The notes below the pieces were generated by a model, which saw only the letters and a program-made list of their open reading frames with translations, ran no database searches and was not told the origin of the DNA. Of a stretch of DNA of 64,000 nucleotides, positions 21,112-30,557 are shown one piece after another. Position 1 is the stretch's first letter; every line of letters starts with the position of its first letter. The stretch is from NCBI GenBank assembly GCA_963755055.1, contig CAVWIS010000043.1, forward strand, positions 1 through 64,000. The letters run 5' to 3'. The stretch comes from AP-16 sp963755055 (GTDB taxonomy: Bacteria; Pseudomonadota; Alphaproteobacteria; Rhizobiales; Xanthobacteraceae). Both the position numbers and the translations under genes were made by a program.

Positions 21112-22029
21112 AATGACGGGGCGCTCATCGGGCAGTTCAGGCGCCACGGCCTGGATATCCTCGGCATCGAGCCCGCCGCCAATATTGCAAGAATTGCCGT
21201 CGAGCATGGTATTCCCACCGAGGTCACGTTCTTCGGCGCAGCGACCGCAGCGCGCCTGAAGGGAGAGCGCGGAGCGGACCTCGTGGTTGCCAACAACGTT
21301 CTCGCTCACGTACCCGATCTCAACGACTTCATCGCAGGACTGAAGCTGCTTCTGGCGCCCGACGGCACCATCACGATCGAGTTTCCCCATCTGGCGCGGT
21401 TGATCGCCGAGCGTCAGTTCGACACGATCTACCACGAGCATTTTTCCTATTTCTCGCTCCTGAGCGCAGAAACCGCTCTTCGCCGTCACGGTCTTGCCGT
21501 CCACGACGTCGAGCCGATTCCGACCCACGGAGGGTCGCTGCGCCTGTACGTGTCGCACGCCGAGAGCAAGCGCGGCGAGTCGCCGGGTCTCAAGGCCGTG
21601 CGCGCCGCTGAGCTTGCGGCCGGTCTCGACCGGGGCGAAGCCTATCAGGGCTTCCAGGAGCTCGCTGCCACGGCAAAATGCGACGTGCTCGAATTCCTCA
21701 TCGGCGCCCGCCGGGCCGGCAAGCGCGTGGTGGGCTACGGCGCCGCCGCAAAGGGTAACACGCTCCTCAACTATTGCGGAGCCGGCCGCGAGTTCCTCGA
21801 TTACGTGGTCGACCGCAATCCCCATAAGCAGGGGCTGCTCCTGCCGGGAACGCATCTGCCCGTCTACGATCCGGCGCGCGTGTTCGAGACGAAACCGGAC
21901 TACCTGCTGATTCTGCCGTGGAACCTGAAGGACGAGATCCGCCGCGCCATGGCGGGCATTCGGGCCTGGAGAGGCCGCTTCGTCGTCCCGCTGCCACGAC
22001 CCGAGGTCGTGGATGCGGCGGCATCCTGA
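20788..22029 (+). CDS. Zinc-motif C-methyltransferase, intact
   Basis: 413 residues, GTG start. N-terminal zinc module (CRSCG, CDRC), SAM motif VVEIASNDGALIGQF at about residues 104-118, and the catalytic-domain segment TIYHEHFSYFSL with His/Tyr residues typical of 3-C-methyltransferases. The C-terminal domain has GYGAAAKGNTLLNY and VDRNPHKQG. Related enzymes methylate C3 of dTDP-4-keto sugars using SAM. Sixteen bases before an NAD-dependent epimerase on the same strand, so the pair probably makes one branched sugar nucleotide. Confidence 0.85.
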   Translation: MALRICRSCGAPLTTTFVDLGMSPLANSFLRPDQGPALEAFYPLHVFVCDRCLLVQLQEYASPEKIFTDYVYFSSYSDTWLDHCSRFVEHIVPRLGLVPGARVVEIASNDGALIGQFRRHGLDILGIEPAANIARIAVEHGIPTEVTFFGAATAARLKGERGADLVVANNVLAHVPDLNDFIAGLKLLLAPDGTITIEFPHLARLIAERQFDTIYHEHFSYFSLLSAETALRRHGLAVHDVEPIPTHGGSLRLYVSHAESKRGESPGLKAVRAAELAAGLDRGEAYQGFQELAATAKCDVLEFLIGARRAGKRVVGYGAAAKGNTLLNYCGAGREFLDYVVDRNPHKQGLLLPGTHLPVYDPARVFETKPDYLLILPWNLKDEIRRAMAGIRAWRGRFVVPLPRPEVVDAAAS

Positions 22030-22044
22030 ACCGGTGCCGGTGCG

Positions 22045-22956
22045 ATGAGCCGCATCATCGTCACCGGCGCCACCGGGTTCATCGGGCGCCATGCGCTGGG
22101 CGAGCTTGCCGGCCGCGGCTACGAAATTCACGCCGTTGGACGCTCGCCGGTGGGTGATGGACGCGCGACCTGGCACCCGTGCGATCTGCTGGTGCCCGGC
22201 GCGGCAGCTCCGATCGTTCGCGCCGTGCGGCCCGATTGCCTGCTCCATCTCGCCTGGAACGCGACGCCCGGCACATTCTGGTCGGCGCCGGACAACCTCG
22301 ACTGGGTCGCCGCGACGCTCCAATTGTTCGCAGCCTTCGCGGACGCGGGCGGCCGCCGGGCGGTTTTCGCCGGAACCTGCGCCGAATACGACTGGTCGGC
22401 CGATCTGCTCATCGAGGACGAGACGCCATTGCGGCCGCGCACCCTCTACGGTCGCGCCAAGCGGGCTGCCGGAGAGCTCCTCACCGAGGTGGGAACGGCC
22501 CGGGGAATCTCCGTTGCATGGGGACGCCTGTTCTTCGTCTATGGGCCGGGCGAGCCTCGTGGCCGGCTGGTGCCCGATGTCATGGCCGGCCTTCTGGCCG
22601 GCCGGCCGGTCGATTGCACCGACGGGCGCCAGGAGCGCGACTTCATCCACGTCAAGGACGCGGCGAGGGCGTTCGCCGATCTTCTCAGCAGCGATTTTTG
22701 CGGCAACGTCAATATCGCGTCGGGCCAATGCCGGCCGGTCGCCGGCCTGATCGACGAGATCGGCCGCCAGATCGGACGCCCGGAGCTCATCCGGCTCGGT
22801 GCCATCCCGCTCGCCGACAGCGAGCCGCGGCGGCTCGCCGCAAGCATGCGGCGGCTTGGCGACGCGATCGGCTTCAAGCCGGGATTCGATCTGGCGACGG
22901 GCATCGCCGATACGCTTGAGGCCCATCGCGCCCGAACCGACCGAACAGTCATCTGA
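22045..22956 (+). CDS. NAD-dependent epimerase/dehydratase (nucleotide-sugar type)
   Basis: 303 residues, extended SDR. Starts with the NAD motif TGATGFIG; the catalytic Tyr/Lys appear as YGRAK after the GTCAEYDW segment. The region RQERDFIHVKDAARAF is the usual sugar-nucleotide SDR signature. It reduces or epimerises a nucleotide-linked keto-sugar, plausibly the C4-keto product of the methyltransferase just upstream. The exact reaction cannot be assigned. Confidence 0.8.
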   Translation: MSRIIVTGATGFIGRHALGELAGRGYEIHAVGRSPVGDGRATWHPCDLLVPGAAAPIVRAVRPDCLLHLAWNATPGTFWSAPDNLDWVAATLQLFAAFADAGGRRAVFAGTCAEYDWSADLLIEDETPLRPRTLYGRAKRAAGELLTEVGTARGISVAWGRLFFVYGPGEPRGRLVPDVMAGLLAGRPVDCTDGRQERDFIHVKDAARAFADLLSSDFCGNVNIASGQCRPVAGLIDEIGRQIGRPELIRLGAIPLADSEPRRLAASMRRLGDAIGFKPGFDLATGIADTLEAHRARTDRTVI

Positions 22957-22979
22957 ACCGCGGGCGGCCGCAGCGCGCG

Positions 22980-24185
22980 TCACACGGCGCGGCGGCGGAG
23001 ATCGAGCGTCGGGGTGAGCGCGACCAGGCCGAGCGCCGCCGCCGCCATGGGGGCGAAGGCGATGGCCGGGATTCCGCTCAAGTCCCAGGCGAGCCCGCTG
23101 ACGATCGGCACGATCACCGCGCAGGAATAGCTGATGGTGAACATCGCCGCCGACAGCCGGTGGAGATTTTCCGGCGCGCCGAGCAATGGCGGCAGCGCCA
23201 GCACCAGGATGAGCACGAAGGACAGCGAGAAGCCGAGCAGCAGGGTGGCGGCGATCACCCAGCCGCCGGTCCCGAGCACGATGCCGGCGAACCCGATCAG
23301 CGTCAGCAGCCCGGACGCCGCATAGGGCCACAGCCGTCGCTCGAGCCGGCCGGCCGCGGCGAGCAGCAGGAACGACGCCGGCAGCTGGCCGAGATTGAGC
23401 GCGGTCAGCGCGCCGCTGATGAGATCGGCCTGGCCGGTGGCGGTGAGGTAGTCCGGCAGAAAAGCGTTGGTGGAGAAATAGCAGGCATTGACGGTCCCGA
23501 GCATCACGCCGAGCCGCCACACCAGGCCGTCCTTCCAGTCCGGCCACCAGCGGCGGTCCGCCGCGAGCCGCGGCCGGGTCGCGGGACGGCGCGGCGACAG
23601 GGCCAGGATGACCAGCGCCAGCAGCACGACCAAAAATCCCCAGACGGCGAAATCGGCCCGCCAGCTGCCGCCGAGCAGCGGCAGCACCAGCGGGATGGTC
23701 AGTGCCACGGGCAGGATCTCTCCGACCAGCAGGCCGTTGGTGTAGACCGCGGTGCCGAAGCCGATGCGCGACGGCAGCCATTGCCGCACCAGGCTCGGCA
23801 TCGCCGGATGCATGATGGCGACGCCGAGGCCGGTGAGCACGGTGGTGGCAAACAAGAGGGCGGCGTCCGGCGCGGCGCCGCGCAGCGCCGACCCGATCCC
23901 GGTGACCGCGAGCCCGATGACGGCGGTGGCGACCGCGCCGAGCCGCGCGATCAGCAGCGAGCCCGGCACCGCGGCGAGCGCGAACAGGAGCGGCGGCAGG
24001 CCGGTCAGCACGCCGACCTCAGTCTCCGACAGACGCAGGTCGAGGTGGATCAGCGGCAGGACCGGAGGCACCGCCAGGATGGTGATGCGCAGGCCGACGC
24101 CGGCGAGCCACAACAGCGCGACGGCGACCACGATCTCGCGGGACGAGAGGAAGGTCGCACGCTCACCGGCGGAAGGTGCTGTCAT
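22980..24185 (-). CDS. MFS transporter, CynX/NimT-like
   Basis: 401 residues with 12 predicted membrane helices. The N-terminal pattern (LRITILAVPPVLPLIHLDLRL) and GLGVAIMHPAMPSLVRQWLP are typical of the cyanate/nitroimidazole transporter group of the major facilitator superfamily. Substrate unknown. Convergent with the epimerase (23-base gap); its start overlaps the end of a small putative membrane ORF. Confidence 0.8.
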   Translation of the reverse strand: MTAPSAGERATFLSSREIVVAVALLWLAGVGLRITILAVPPVLPLIHLDLRLSETEVGVLTGLPPLLFALAAVPGSLLIARLGAVATAVIGLAVTGIGSALRGAAPDAALLFATTVLTGLGVAIMHPAMPSLVRQWLPSRIGFGTAVYTNGLLVGEILPVALTIPLVLPLLGGSWRADFAVWGFLVVLLALVILALSPRRPATRPRLAADRRWWPDWKDGLVWRLGVMLGTVNACYFSTNAFLPDYLTATGQADLISGALTALNLGQLPASFLLLAAAGRLERRLWPYAASGLLTLIGFAGIVLGTGGWVIAATLLLGFSLSFVLILVLALPPLLGAPENLHRLSAAMFTISYSCAVIVPIVSGLAWDLSGIPAIAFAPMAAAALGLVALTPTLDLRRRAV

Positions 24186-24324
24186 TGTCCGGCTGGTCGT
24201 CCGCGGTGGGGCTGGGTTCGCTGAAGTCCTGGGCGGCCTCGTCGTGGCCGCTGCGGTGACTGTAGAAGATCAGCCCCATCAGCACCACGCTCACTAGTGC
24301 GGCGAATTTGAAGACCGTCCGCAA
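24163..24324 (-). CDS. Possible small single-span membrane protein
   Basis: 53 residues from TTG 24324: hydrophobic segment VFKFAALVSVVLMGLIFY, then an acidic tail (DEAAQDFSEPSPTADDQPDND). It overlaps the MFS start by 23 bases, which would allow coupled expression. A GGAGG lies about 14 bases upstream of the TTG. No family recognised; the start is uncertain because the frame is open further upstream. Confidence 0.4.
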   Translation of the reverse strand: MRTVFKFAALVSVVLMGLIFYSHRSGHDEAAQDFSEPSPTADDQPDNDSTFRR

Positions 24325-24505
24325 ATTGCCGGTTTCCGACCTCCAGAAATGCAAGAAACCCGCGTGAAATAAGGGTTTCCTCGCCCTCGGCAAGGTGCGG
24401 CACCGGGGCCTCGATTTCCCACTTGTTGCCACGTTTTCCCAAGTGTTATCAACCCGTCGTAACCACCCGCGCGACAACGGCGCGACAACAGGACGGGGCA
24501 GAACC

Positions 24506-24976
24506 ATGGCGACGAACCGGCGGAACCCGATAACGGCGGCCGAGGACGAGGCGGCGATCGAGGAGGCGTGGAAGGCGTCGGGCGATCTCTTCCTCGTCGC
24601 CATGCGGCTCGCCGCATGCCGCGAGCACAATGAGCCGCCACCGGAGTGGGCGATCAAGGCCTTGTTCGACCGGGCCGACGCGGAGGTCGACCTCAAGCCG
24701 TATGCCCGTGAGGCGATTGAGCGGACCCGCTACGTGGCGGTGTACGAGGCCCACTATCGCGACGGCCTGGTATGGGACCCCGACGCCTACGAGCGCGCCG
24801 CCGAGCTGCTGCGTGGCCAGCCCGCGGGGAGGACGCGGCGCGGAACCCGCGCCACCCGCGCGCGGGCGATGCGGGCGAGCTACGAGCAATTGCGGAAAAC
24901 CCTGCGCGAGGCCGGAATCGCCGACGACGACCCTGGGTACCGGTGGATAGACTTGCCCGACCACGACAAAAAGTAA
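24506..24976 (+). CDS. Hypothetical protein, helical and charged
   Basis: 156 residues, start chosen at the ATG preceded by GGACGGGG. Predicted mostly alpha-helical, with many Arg and Glu; a basic stretch (RTRRGTRATRARAMR) lies near residues 114-128. No domain recognised. It sits beside a small palindrome and an HTH-like remnant, a setting often seen at old mobile-element sites, but there is no integrase. Confidence 0.6.
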   Translation: MATNRRNPITAAEDEAAIEEAWKASGDLFLVAMRLAACREHNEPPPEWAIKALFDRADAEVDLKPYAREAIERTRYVAVYEAHYRDGLVWDPDAYERAAELLRGQPAGRTRRGTRATRARAMRASYEQLRKTLREAGIADDDPGYRWIDLPDHDKK

Positions 24977-24982
24977 TTTCAG

Positions 24983-25002
24983 TTTCTGTCGTACGACAGA
25001 AA
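24983..25002. repeat. Perfect 20-bp palindrome with flanking direct repeats
   Basis: TTTCTGTCGTACGACAGAAA, starting 7 bases after the stop of the preceding gene. Its left half, extended as TTTCAGTTTCTGTC, is repeated as ATTCAGTTTCTGTC at 25007-25020. It could be a protein-binding site. There is no T-run, so an intrinsic terminator is less likely. Confidence 0.6.
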
Positions 25003-25117
25003 ATAAATTCAGTTTCTGTCTCGGCGCCGATTTTTTAGATCAGCCATACCAAATCGCACCCGTTCACGACGAGGTGCGATATGCAACTCCTCACAAATCG
25101 ACGACACTGATCAAACC

Positions 25118-25534
25118 GTGGCCGCCGACCGGTTGCCCGGCGCGGCCGCTATCGGCGTCGAGATCGGCGAGCCGCCACATCGAGTTTATTACCTGTTCGC
25201 AAGGGGGCTGCTGCCCGGCGTCTCAAAAGGTGTCCTTTCTGTCCCGGTATGCAAGGAATTCCTTGTCCCGATCGCGAATGCCGGTGGCTGGGGCGACATC
25301 AATGGCCGCGCGGCATCGCGTGCAGCCGGTCCTGCGTCCAATGCGGGCGGCGGCGGGTGGGTGCGGTTGCGTTTTCCGGGAAAACCGATTATTCGTAGGC
25401 ACGTCGAACTTCTCCATCAGTCGGCCCCGCGTGCCACCGCGGGCTGTTGCAGATACACAGACAGACAAAGAGCCCGGCCTCGGCCGGGCTCTTTCGTTTC
25501 ACGGGTGCGCCCCGAGCGGGCGCTGTTGCGGTGA
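25118..25534 (+). pseudogene. Possible remnant of an excisionase-like HTH gene
   Basis: From GTG 25118 the frame reads GAAAIGVEIGEPPHRVYYLF, then ARGLLPGVSK, similar in style to small winged-HTH/AlpA-type proteins in rhizobia. After about residue 40 the sequence loses any resemblance, so it may be a truncated remnant or chance. The rest of 25021-25466 shows no gene. Confidence 0.3.
25467..25499. terminator. Bidirectional intrinsic terminator
   Basis: Perfect 13-bp inverted repeat AAAGAGCCCGGCC / GGCCGGGCTCTTT around TC, with A-rich sequence on one side and CGTTTC on the other. It lies 38 bases before the 72-bp element and would isolate the right arm from transcription coming from the left. 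Confidence 0.75.
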
Positions 25535-25536
25535 AA

Positions 25537-25608
25537 GGATTGGCGGGGCGATAGCATCCGTCGTCCGTGGCGGCCGGTGGATTCGGCGCTCGGACCTTCA
25601 GGCCGGCC
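25537..25608. repeat. 72-bp inverted element, inner edge of right arm
   Basis: Exact reverse complement of 11641-11712. Its right end joins directly to the middle of the truncated ABC transporter gene (CTGGCGCCGGTCGAG follows), so this is a rearrangement junction. Confidence 0.9.
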
Positions 25609-26489
25609 CTGGCGCCGGTCGAGATCGCCATTGCCAACTGGCGGTCGTTCGCTGCCGCCGCGAGAGCGTCCGCAGGCTCTCCGAGACCCTCTCGCGCATC
25701 GGATCCGGCGGCGCCAGGACCGAGCTGCCGCGGCCCGAACGCAGCCTCGAGGTCGAGCAGGTCATGGTCGCGGCGCCCGGCGCAGCGGTGGCGATCCTCG
25801 CCAATGTTCACTTCCGGCTCCAGGCCGGCGAGGCGCTCGGCGTCATCGGGCCGAGCGGCTCCGGCAAGACCTCGCTGGTCCGCACCCTGGTCGGCGCCTG
25901 GCCCGCCGCGCGGGGCACGATCCGCCTCGACGGCGCTACGCTCGACCAGTGGGACGACACCTGGCGGGGCCGTCATGTCGGATACCTGTCGCAGAGCGTC
26001 GAGCTGTTCGACGGCACGATCGCCGAGAACATTGCGCGCATGAGCGTCGAGCCCAATGCCGAGGCGGTGATCGAGGCCGGGCGCCGCGCCGGTGCCCACG
26101 ACATGATCCTGCGGCTGCCGTCCGGCTACGATTTGCGGATCGGCGACGCCGGGGTGACGCTGTCGGCCGGCCAGCGACAGCGTGTTGCGCTCGCTCGCGC
26201 CCTGTACGGCGCCCCGTTTCTGGTCGTGCTCGATGAGCCCAATTCCAACCTCGACGGCGCCGGAGAGAACGCGCTCCTCCAGGCCATCCGCGAATTGAAG
26301 GCAAGAGGCGCCGTCGTCGTCTTGATCGCCCACCGCCGGTCCTCTCTCGCCATGTGCGACAAGGTCCTGGTGGTATCCGGCGGAGCACAGCAGGCGTTCG
26401 GCCCGCGCGACGAGATCCTCGACAAGATCATGCCGAGACCGCTGCAGCCTGCGGCCGTCGCGGGCAATCTGAAGATCATCTCCCCATAG
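25609..26489 (+). pseudogene. T1SS ABC transporter, 5'-truncated and frameshifted
   Basis: The gene begins in mid-domain with LAPVEIAIANWRSF, normally about residue 300 of PrtD-type exporters, right at the 72-bp element. The frame then changes near 25660-25680. After that a full nucleotide-binding domain follows: Walker A GPSGSGKTS, Q-loop YLSQSVELFDG, signature LSAGQRQRVALARAL, Walker B FLVVLDEP and His loop IAHR, ending NLKIISP. The six-helix membrane part is missing, so it cannot export by itself. It precedes the intact metalloprotease by 226 bases. Confidence 0.85.
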
Positions 26490-26715
26490 CGGATCGATGC
26501 AATTGCTGTCCCTCTGCCAGTCCTCGAGGACGGCGCCGGAATCTTTAATTGTTTGTTAACTGTCGCTGTCCGTTATCAGTTAATTGTTTGCTAATTCCGA
26601 TAGCGTGGCATTCGTTGAACTACGAGGAGCGTGTTCGTCCGGATTGTGATCAGCTCAATTGGTCGATAGCGTTTTCCCGCCGGCATTCACTGTGTTCGTC
26701 GGTGTGGAATTCCAG

Positions 26716-29067
26716 ATGTCGCTCCAGGTCTTATCAGACGTCGCGTTGATCGATTCCCGTAATCAGGTCGACACCGCCGGTCAGGCTTCGCCGGCTGCGG
26801 CTCCGCAGATCCCGCTTCCCCTGCCTGAGGGCCAGGCCGCGACCTCATCGGCTGCCGCGCTCGGCAGCATCGCCCAGCTCGCGGACTACCAGGTAAATGG
26901 CTATTGGCAGTCGGTCGGGACGATCGGGCACCACTGGGCAAGCACGGTTACCTACAATCTCGGCAATCTGAACGCCGCCGAGCAGTCGCTCGCGGTCTCG
27001 GCGCTGAACGCCTGGCATGCGGTCGCCAACGTCAATTTCCAGCTGGTATCGTCCGGGGCCAACATCAGCTTCAACCACAACGGCACGATGACGGCCTCCA
27101 CCGGCGGGAGCTGGAACGGTTCAGGAATCATGTCGTCCGCCACCGTCGACATCAGCTCGGATTGGATCACCAACGACGGCGGCGCCAGGGACGGCTATAC
27201 CGGCATCTACAGCTACGGCTACCAGACCTACATCCATGAGATCGGGCACGCGCTCGGGCTCGGCCACCAGGGGCCCTACAACGGCAGTGCCACTTACGGC
27301 ACCAACAACATCTTCACCGACGACACCTGGCAATTTGCCGTGATGTCCTATTTCCCCCAGAACAAGTACAACGGGGGAAGCTACGACTACGTCTCGACGC
27401 CGCAGATGGCGGACATCACCGCGATCCAGTTGATCTATGGAAGCGCCGCGAGCCAGACCGGAAGCACGGTCTATGGCTTCCATAGCAACGCGGGAGCGGT
27501 CTACGATTTCAACAATTACGTGTCCCCGACCAATGTCCTGCGGGCCCCGTCGCTGACGATCTACGACACCGGCGGCAACGACACGCTGGACGCCTCGGGA
27601 TATTCCGCCGCCGGGTTCATCGACCTGACGCCGGGAAATTTTTCGTCGCTCGGCGGCTTCGTCCACAATATCGGCATCTTCACCACTACTGTCATCGAGA
27701 ACGCCATCGGCGGCAGCGGAAACGACACGATCGTCGGAAACAGCGCCGACAATACGCTCACCGGCGGCGCAGGCAACGACGCGATCGACGGTGGATCCGG
27801 GACCGACACCGCCGTGTTCAGCGGAGCCCGCGCGAACTACACGATCTCCGTTCAGGGGGACGGCTCGATCCGTATCGTCGACAATCGGGCCGGCTCGCTC
27901 GATGGCACCGACGTCCTGAGCCACGTCGAGTTCCTGCGATTTTCCGACGTCACCACGAGCGTTGGGCAACCGTCCGGGACGCCGGCGATGACCGTCGCCG
28001 GGACCGGGCATTTCAACAACGACGCGATGAGCGACATACTTTCCTTCCACGACGGCACGCTGGCGACGTGGCTGATGAACGGGGCGACCGGAACGGCCCA
28101 GAATGTGGTGTATTCGGGCTTTGGCAGCGGTTGGCAGGTCGTCGGCGGCGGCGATTTCAACAACGACGGCAACGGCGATATCCTGTTCCTGAACACCAGC
28201 GGCGCCGTTGCCATTTGGGAGATGAACGGTTCGCAGATCCTGGCCGGCGCCTGTCTTCCCTCGGCTCCCGGCGGCTGGCACGTGGCGGGCGTGGGCGACT
28301 TCAACAACGACCACATGAGCGACATTCTGCTGCTGAACAATAACGGCACTTTCGCCATGTGGGAGATGAACGGCCCGCAGGTCCAGGCCGGCGCGCTTCT
28401 TCCCTCGGTCCCCGGCGGTTGGCAGGTGGCTGGCGTTGGCGATTTCAACGGCGACCACATGAGCGACATCCTGTTGTTCCTCCCCAATGGCACGCTTGCC
28501 CTGTGGGAGATGAACGGGACCCAGGTTCAGGCCGGCGCAATGCTTCCCTCGCTGGACAGCTCTTGGCGGTTGCCCGCGGTCGGCGACTTCAATAACGATG
28601 GCCGGAGCGACATCGTGCTCCAGAACGTCAGCGGCACCGTAGCGATCTGGGAGATGAACGGCCTTCAGATCCAGTCGGGCGCGGTCGTCGGCTCGATGAG
28701 CAGGGATTGGCATATCGTCGGCGTCGCCGATTTCAATGGCGACCACATGAGCGATATCCTCTGGCAGAACGACAGCGGCGCCTTGCAGATCTGGCAGATG
28801 AACGGCCTCCAGGTAACGGCGCTCCCGGTCGTGCTGCCGTCCGGCGGCAATCTCCCGCTGGCGTCGGAGGCGCACAGGCCGGATGGAAGCACCGACCTCC
28901 CGGCTCCTCCGCACGCAGCGCCCGTTGTCAGCGAATGGCTTGCCGCCGGCGAAGAGCGGACCGGCCTGCTGCAAGCCATCCATGACTCTCAGCTTCCGCT
29001 GCACGTCGAGGACCATTCAAGCAGGATGGGCTGGCACGCGTCGGTTCACGCCTACGACCTCATCTGA
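26716..29067 (+). CDS. Serralysin-like zinc metalloprotease with RTX and FG-GAP repeats
   Basis: 783 residues from ATG 26716 (an in-frame ATG at 26659 is possible). No signal peptide. Residues ~40-260 are a metzincin domain: zinc motif HEIGHALGLGH at 174-184 and Met-turn VMSYF. Residues ~332-365 carry RTX Ca-binding nonapeptides (GGSGNDTIVG, GGAGNDAIDG). Residues ~425-712 hold six 48-residue FG-GAP units with DFNxDxxxD sites and WEMNG refrains. The C-terminus AYDLI fits an uncleaved T1SS signal. RTX plus M10-type protease is the classic cargo of a PrtDEF exporter, and ABC (broken) and HlyD genes flank it. Likely a secreted or surface-held protease. Confidence 0.9.
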   Translation: MSLQVLSDVALIDSRNQVDTAGQASPAAAPQIPLPLPEGQAATSSAAALGSIAQLADYQVNGYWQSVGTIGHHWASTVTYNLGNLNAAEQSLAVSALNAWHAVANVNFQLVSSGANISFNHNGTMTASTGGSWNGSGIMSSATVDISSDWITNDGGARDGYTGIYSYGYQTYIHEIGHALGLGHQGPYNGSATYGTNNIFTDDTWQFAVMSYFPQNKYNGGSYDYVSTPQMADITAIQLIYGSAASQTGSTVYGFHSNAGAVYDFNNYVSPTNVLRAPSLTIYDTGGNDTLDASGYSAAGFIDLTPGNFSSLGGFVHNIGIFTTTVIENAIGGSGNDTIVGNSADNTLTGGAGNDAIDGGSGTDTAVFSGARANYTISVQGDGSIRIVDNRAGSLDGTDVLSHVEFLRFSDVTTSVGQPSGTPAMTVAGTGHFNNDAMSDILSFHDGTLATWLMNGATGTAQNVVYSGFGSGWQVVGGGDFNNDGNGDILFLNTSGAVAIWEMNGSQILAGACLPSAPGGWHVAGVGDFNNDHMSDILLLNNNGTFAMWEMNGPQVQAGALLPSVPGGWQVAGVGDFNGDHMSDILLFLPNGTLALWEMNGTQVQAGAMLPSLDSSWRLPAVGDFNNDGRSDIVLQNVSGTVAIWEMNGLQIQSGAVVGSMSRDWHIVGVADFNGDHMSDILWQNDSGALQIWQMNGLQVTALPVVLPSGGNLPLASEAHRPDGSTDLPAPPHAAPVVSEWLAAGEERTGLLQAIHDSQLPLHVEDHSSRMGWHASVHAYDLI

Positions 29068-29396
29068 CATGCGGGATTTGACGGGGATGGATGAGGCATT
29101 CGCTGCGCCTTCGATTTGACATCGCGTGCCCTCGATTGGCACCACGGCCCAGCTCCCGCCAGCCTTCAGCTGGCGCGATCTGCGCCAGGGCGCCGAAGGA
29201 TTACCGCCGCGCGGTGCCGCGGCGACGGTCGGGAATTCGGCGCGCAGTCCGCGGAACGGCCGAATGAGGGTGCATGACCCGACGTGGTTGATTCGACGGC
29301 CGGCCCGGCGGTTGTGCGTGATCAGCGCAAGGTGATAGTCTCGAGGAGACGACGTGCCGCGAAGCGTCGGTACCGTCTTCCGGAGGTCGGCCATCA
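29068..29396. other. Intergenic region, nothing recognised
   Basis: Right-arm copy of 4980-5308. It contains a small stem-loop (29157-29175) without T-run and no gene. The methyltransferase that follows may have its own promoter, but none could be identified. Confidence 0.5.
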
Positions 29397-30173
29397 ATGC
29401 CCGCGCAAGACGATCGGGATTTGTTCTGGAGCAAGCCCACTCAAAGACAACCGTGGCGAGGCAGCGAGCCGGTCTACGAGGCCGACCATCTGGCGGTGTG
29501 GGAGAAGCGGCCGAGCTTTCTGAGCGACCCTCGCTTTCGTTCCGCCTACCGGCGCGGTGTCAATTCGGGGCACGCATTCGATTTCTTTGGAGACGGCAGC
29601 CCCGATCCTGGTATCGAATGGCGCGTGCATGTCTCGTGCTGGGCGGCCACGCATGCGGCCCGCTTGCCGGGAGATTTCGTGGAATGCGGCGTCAATACCG
29701 GGATTTTTTCACTGGCGATCTGCGAATACATCGACTTCAACTCGACCGGAAAGACCTTTTGGCTGTTCGACACGTTTCAGGGCATTCCGCAGGAGCAGAT
29801 CAATTCGCGAGAGACGGAGCTGGGCCGTCCGGCGGAAAATGCCTGGTATCCCGATTGCTGGGAGCGGGCGAAAGCCAATTTCGCCCCGTTCCCCAAGGCC
29901 CGTCTCGTCCGCGGAACGGTGCCGGAAATCTTGAGTGCCGTGGAGATCGAGCGCGTGTCCTATCTCTCGCTCGACATGAACATCGCCTACCCCGAGCGCA
30001 AGGCCATCGAGTTCTTCTGGCCGAAGCTCGTCCCCGGCGGCATCGTGGTTCTCGACGACTACGCGTGGAGAGCGTACGAGGAGCAGAAGCGCACCATGGA
30101 CGAGTTCGCGGCTGCGAATGGCGTCGCCATTCTGACAGTGCCGACGGGCCAGGGCGTGCTGATCAAATCATAG
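29397..30173 (+). CDS. TylF/MycF-like SAM-dependent O-methyltransferase
   Basis: 258 residues. The sequence follows the TylF/MycF plan: GDFVECGVNTGIFSLAI (SAM site, about 94-110), FWLFDTFQGIP, the stretch ARLVRGTVPEIL, SLDMNIAYPERKAIEFFWPKL, then GGIVVLDDYAW with the metal-binding Asp pair. Family members O-methylate sugars of macrolides or polysaccharides and need Mg. Here it lies between a secreted protease and a secreted beta-helix protein, so the target might be a glycan on these or on the cell surface. Unchanged in both arms. Confidence 0.85.
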   Translation: MPAQDDRDLFWSKPTQRQPWRGSEPVYEADHLAVWEKRPSFLSDPRFRSAYRRGVNSGHAFDFFGDGSPDPGIEWRVHVSCWAATHAARLPGDFVECGVNTGIFSLAICEYIDFNSTGKTFWLFDTFQGIPQEQINSRETELGRPAENAWYPDCWERAKANFAPFPKARLVRGTVPEILSAVEIERVSYLSLDMNIAYPERKAIEFFWPKLVPGGIVVLDDYAWRAYEEQKRTMDEFAAANGVAILTVPTGQGVLIKS

Positions 30174-30557
30174 CACGGCGCCGGTCGCCCGTGGTCGTTC
30201 CGGTCCGCGCGATCTGAAGACGACGCCTCGCGTTCGCTGACCCCGCTTGTCAGGTGGGAAGGGCGGCGCCCGCGAAGGCATATCGGGGCGGGCGGAACGC
30301 CTTACGCCACCATCGCGCGCACCGCGCCTTTCCCGATTTCGCCGTGCTGATGCCGGCCTCTGTCGGGTAGCGTCCAATGAGGACGAGAGCGAGAGCGCAT
30401 GGCGCGCGGCTCGTGCGAGATTTCGATTGCGAACCCGCCGCCAGCATGACACACCCATGATACACAAACGCCGGAATCGCCATTGACAAAATCGCGGGTA
30501 GATTTTACGACCTTCTCGCGGAGCGGTGGAAGACGACCGGGGACGAGGAGGAACAAG
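30174..30557. other. Intergenic region, nothing recognised
   Basis: Copy of 3819-4202; presumed leader of the beta-helix gene. Only the GAGGAAC ribosome site just before 30558 is clear. Confidence 0.5.

Noticed and set aside
20317..23781. 1154-codon open frame on the minus strand
   Set aside because: It runs antisense to the methyltransferase and epimerase genes and out of frame with the MFS transporter. The protein is Arg/Ala-rich without domains, an effect of high GC.
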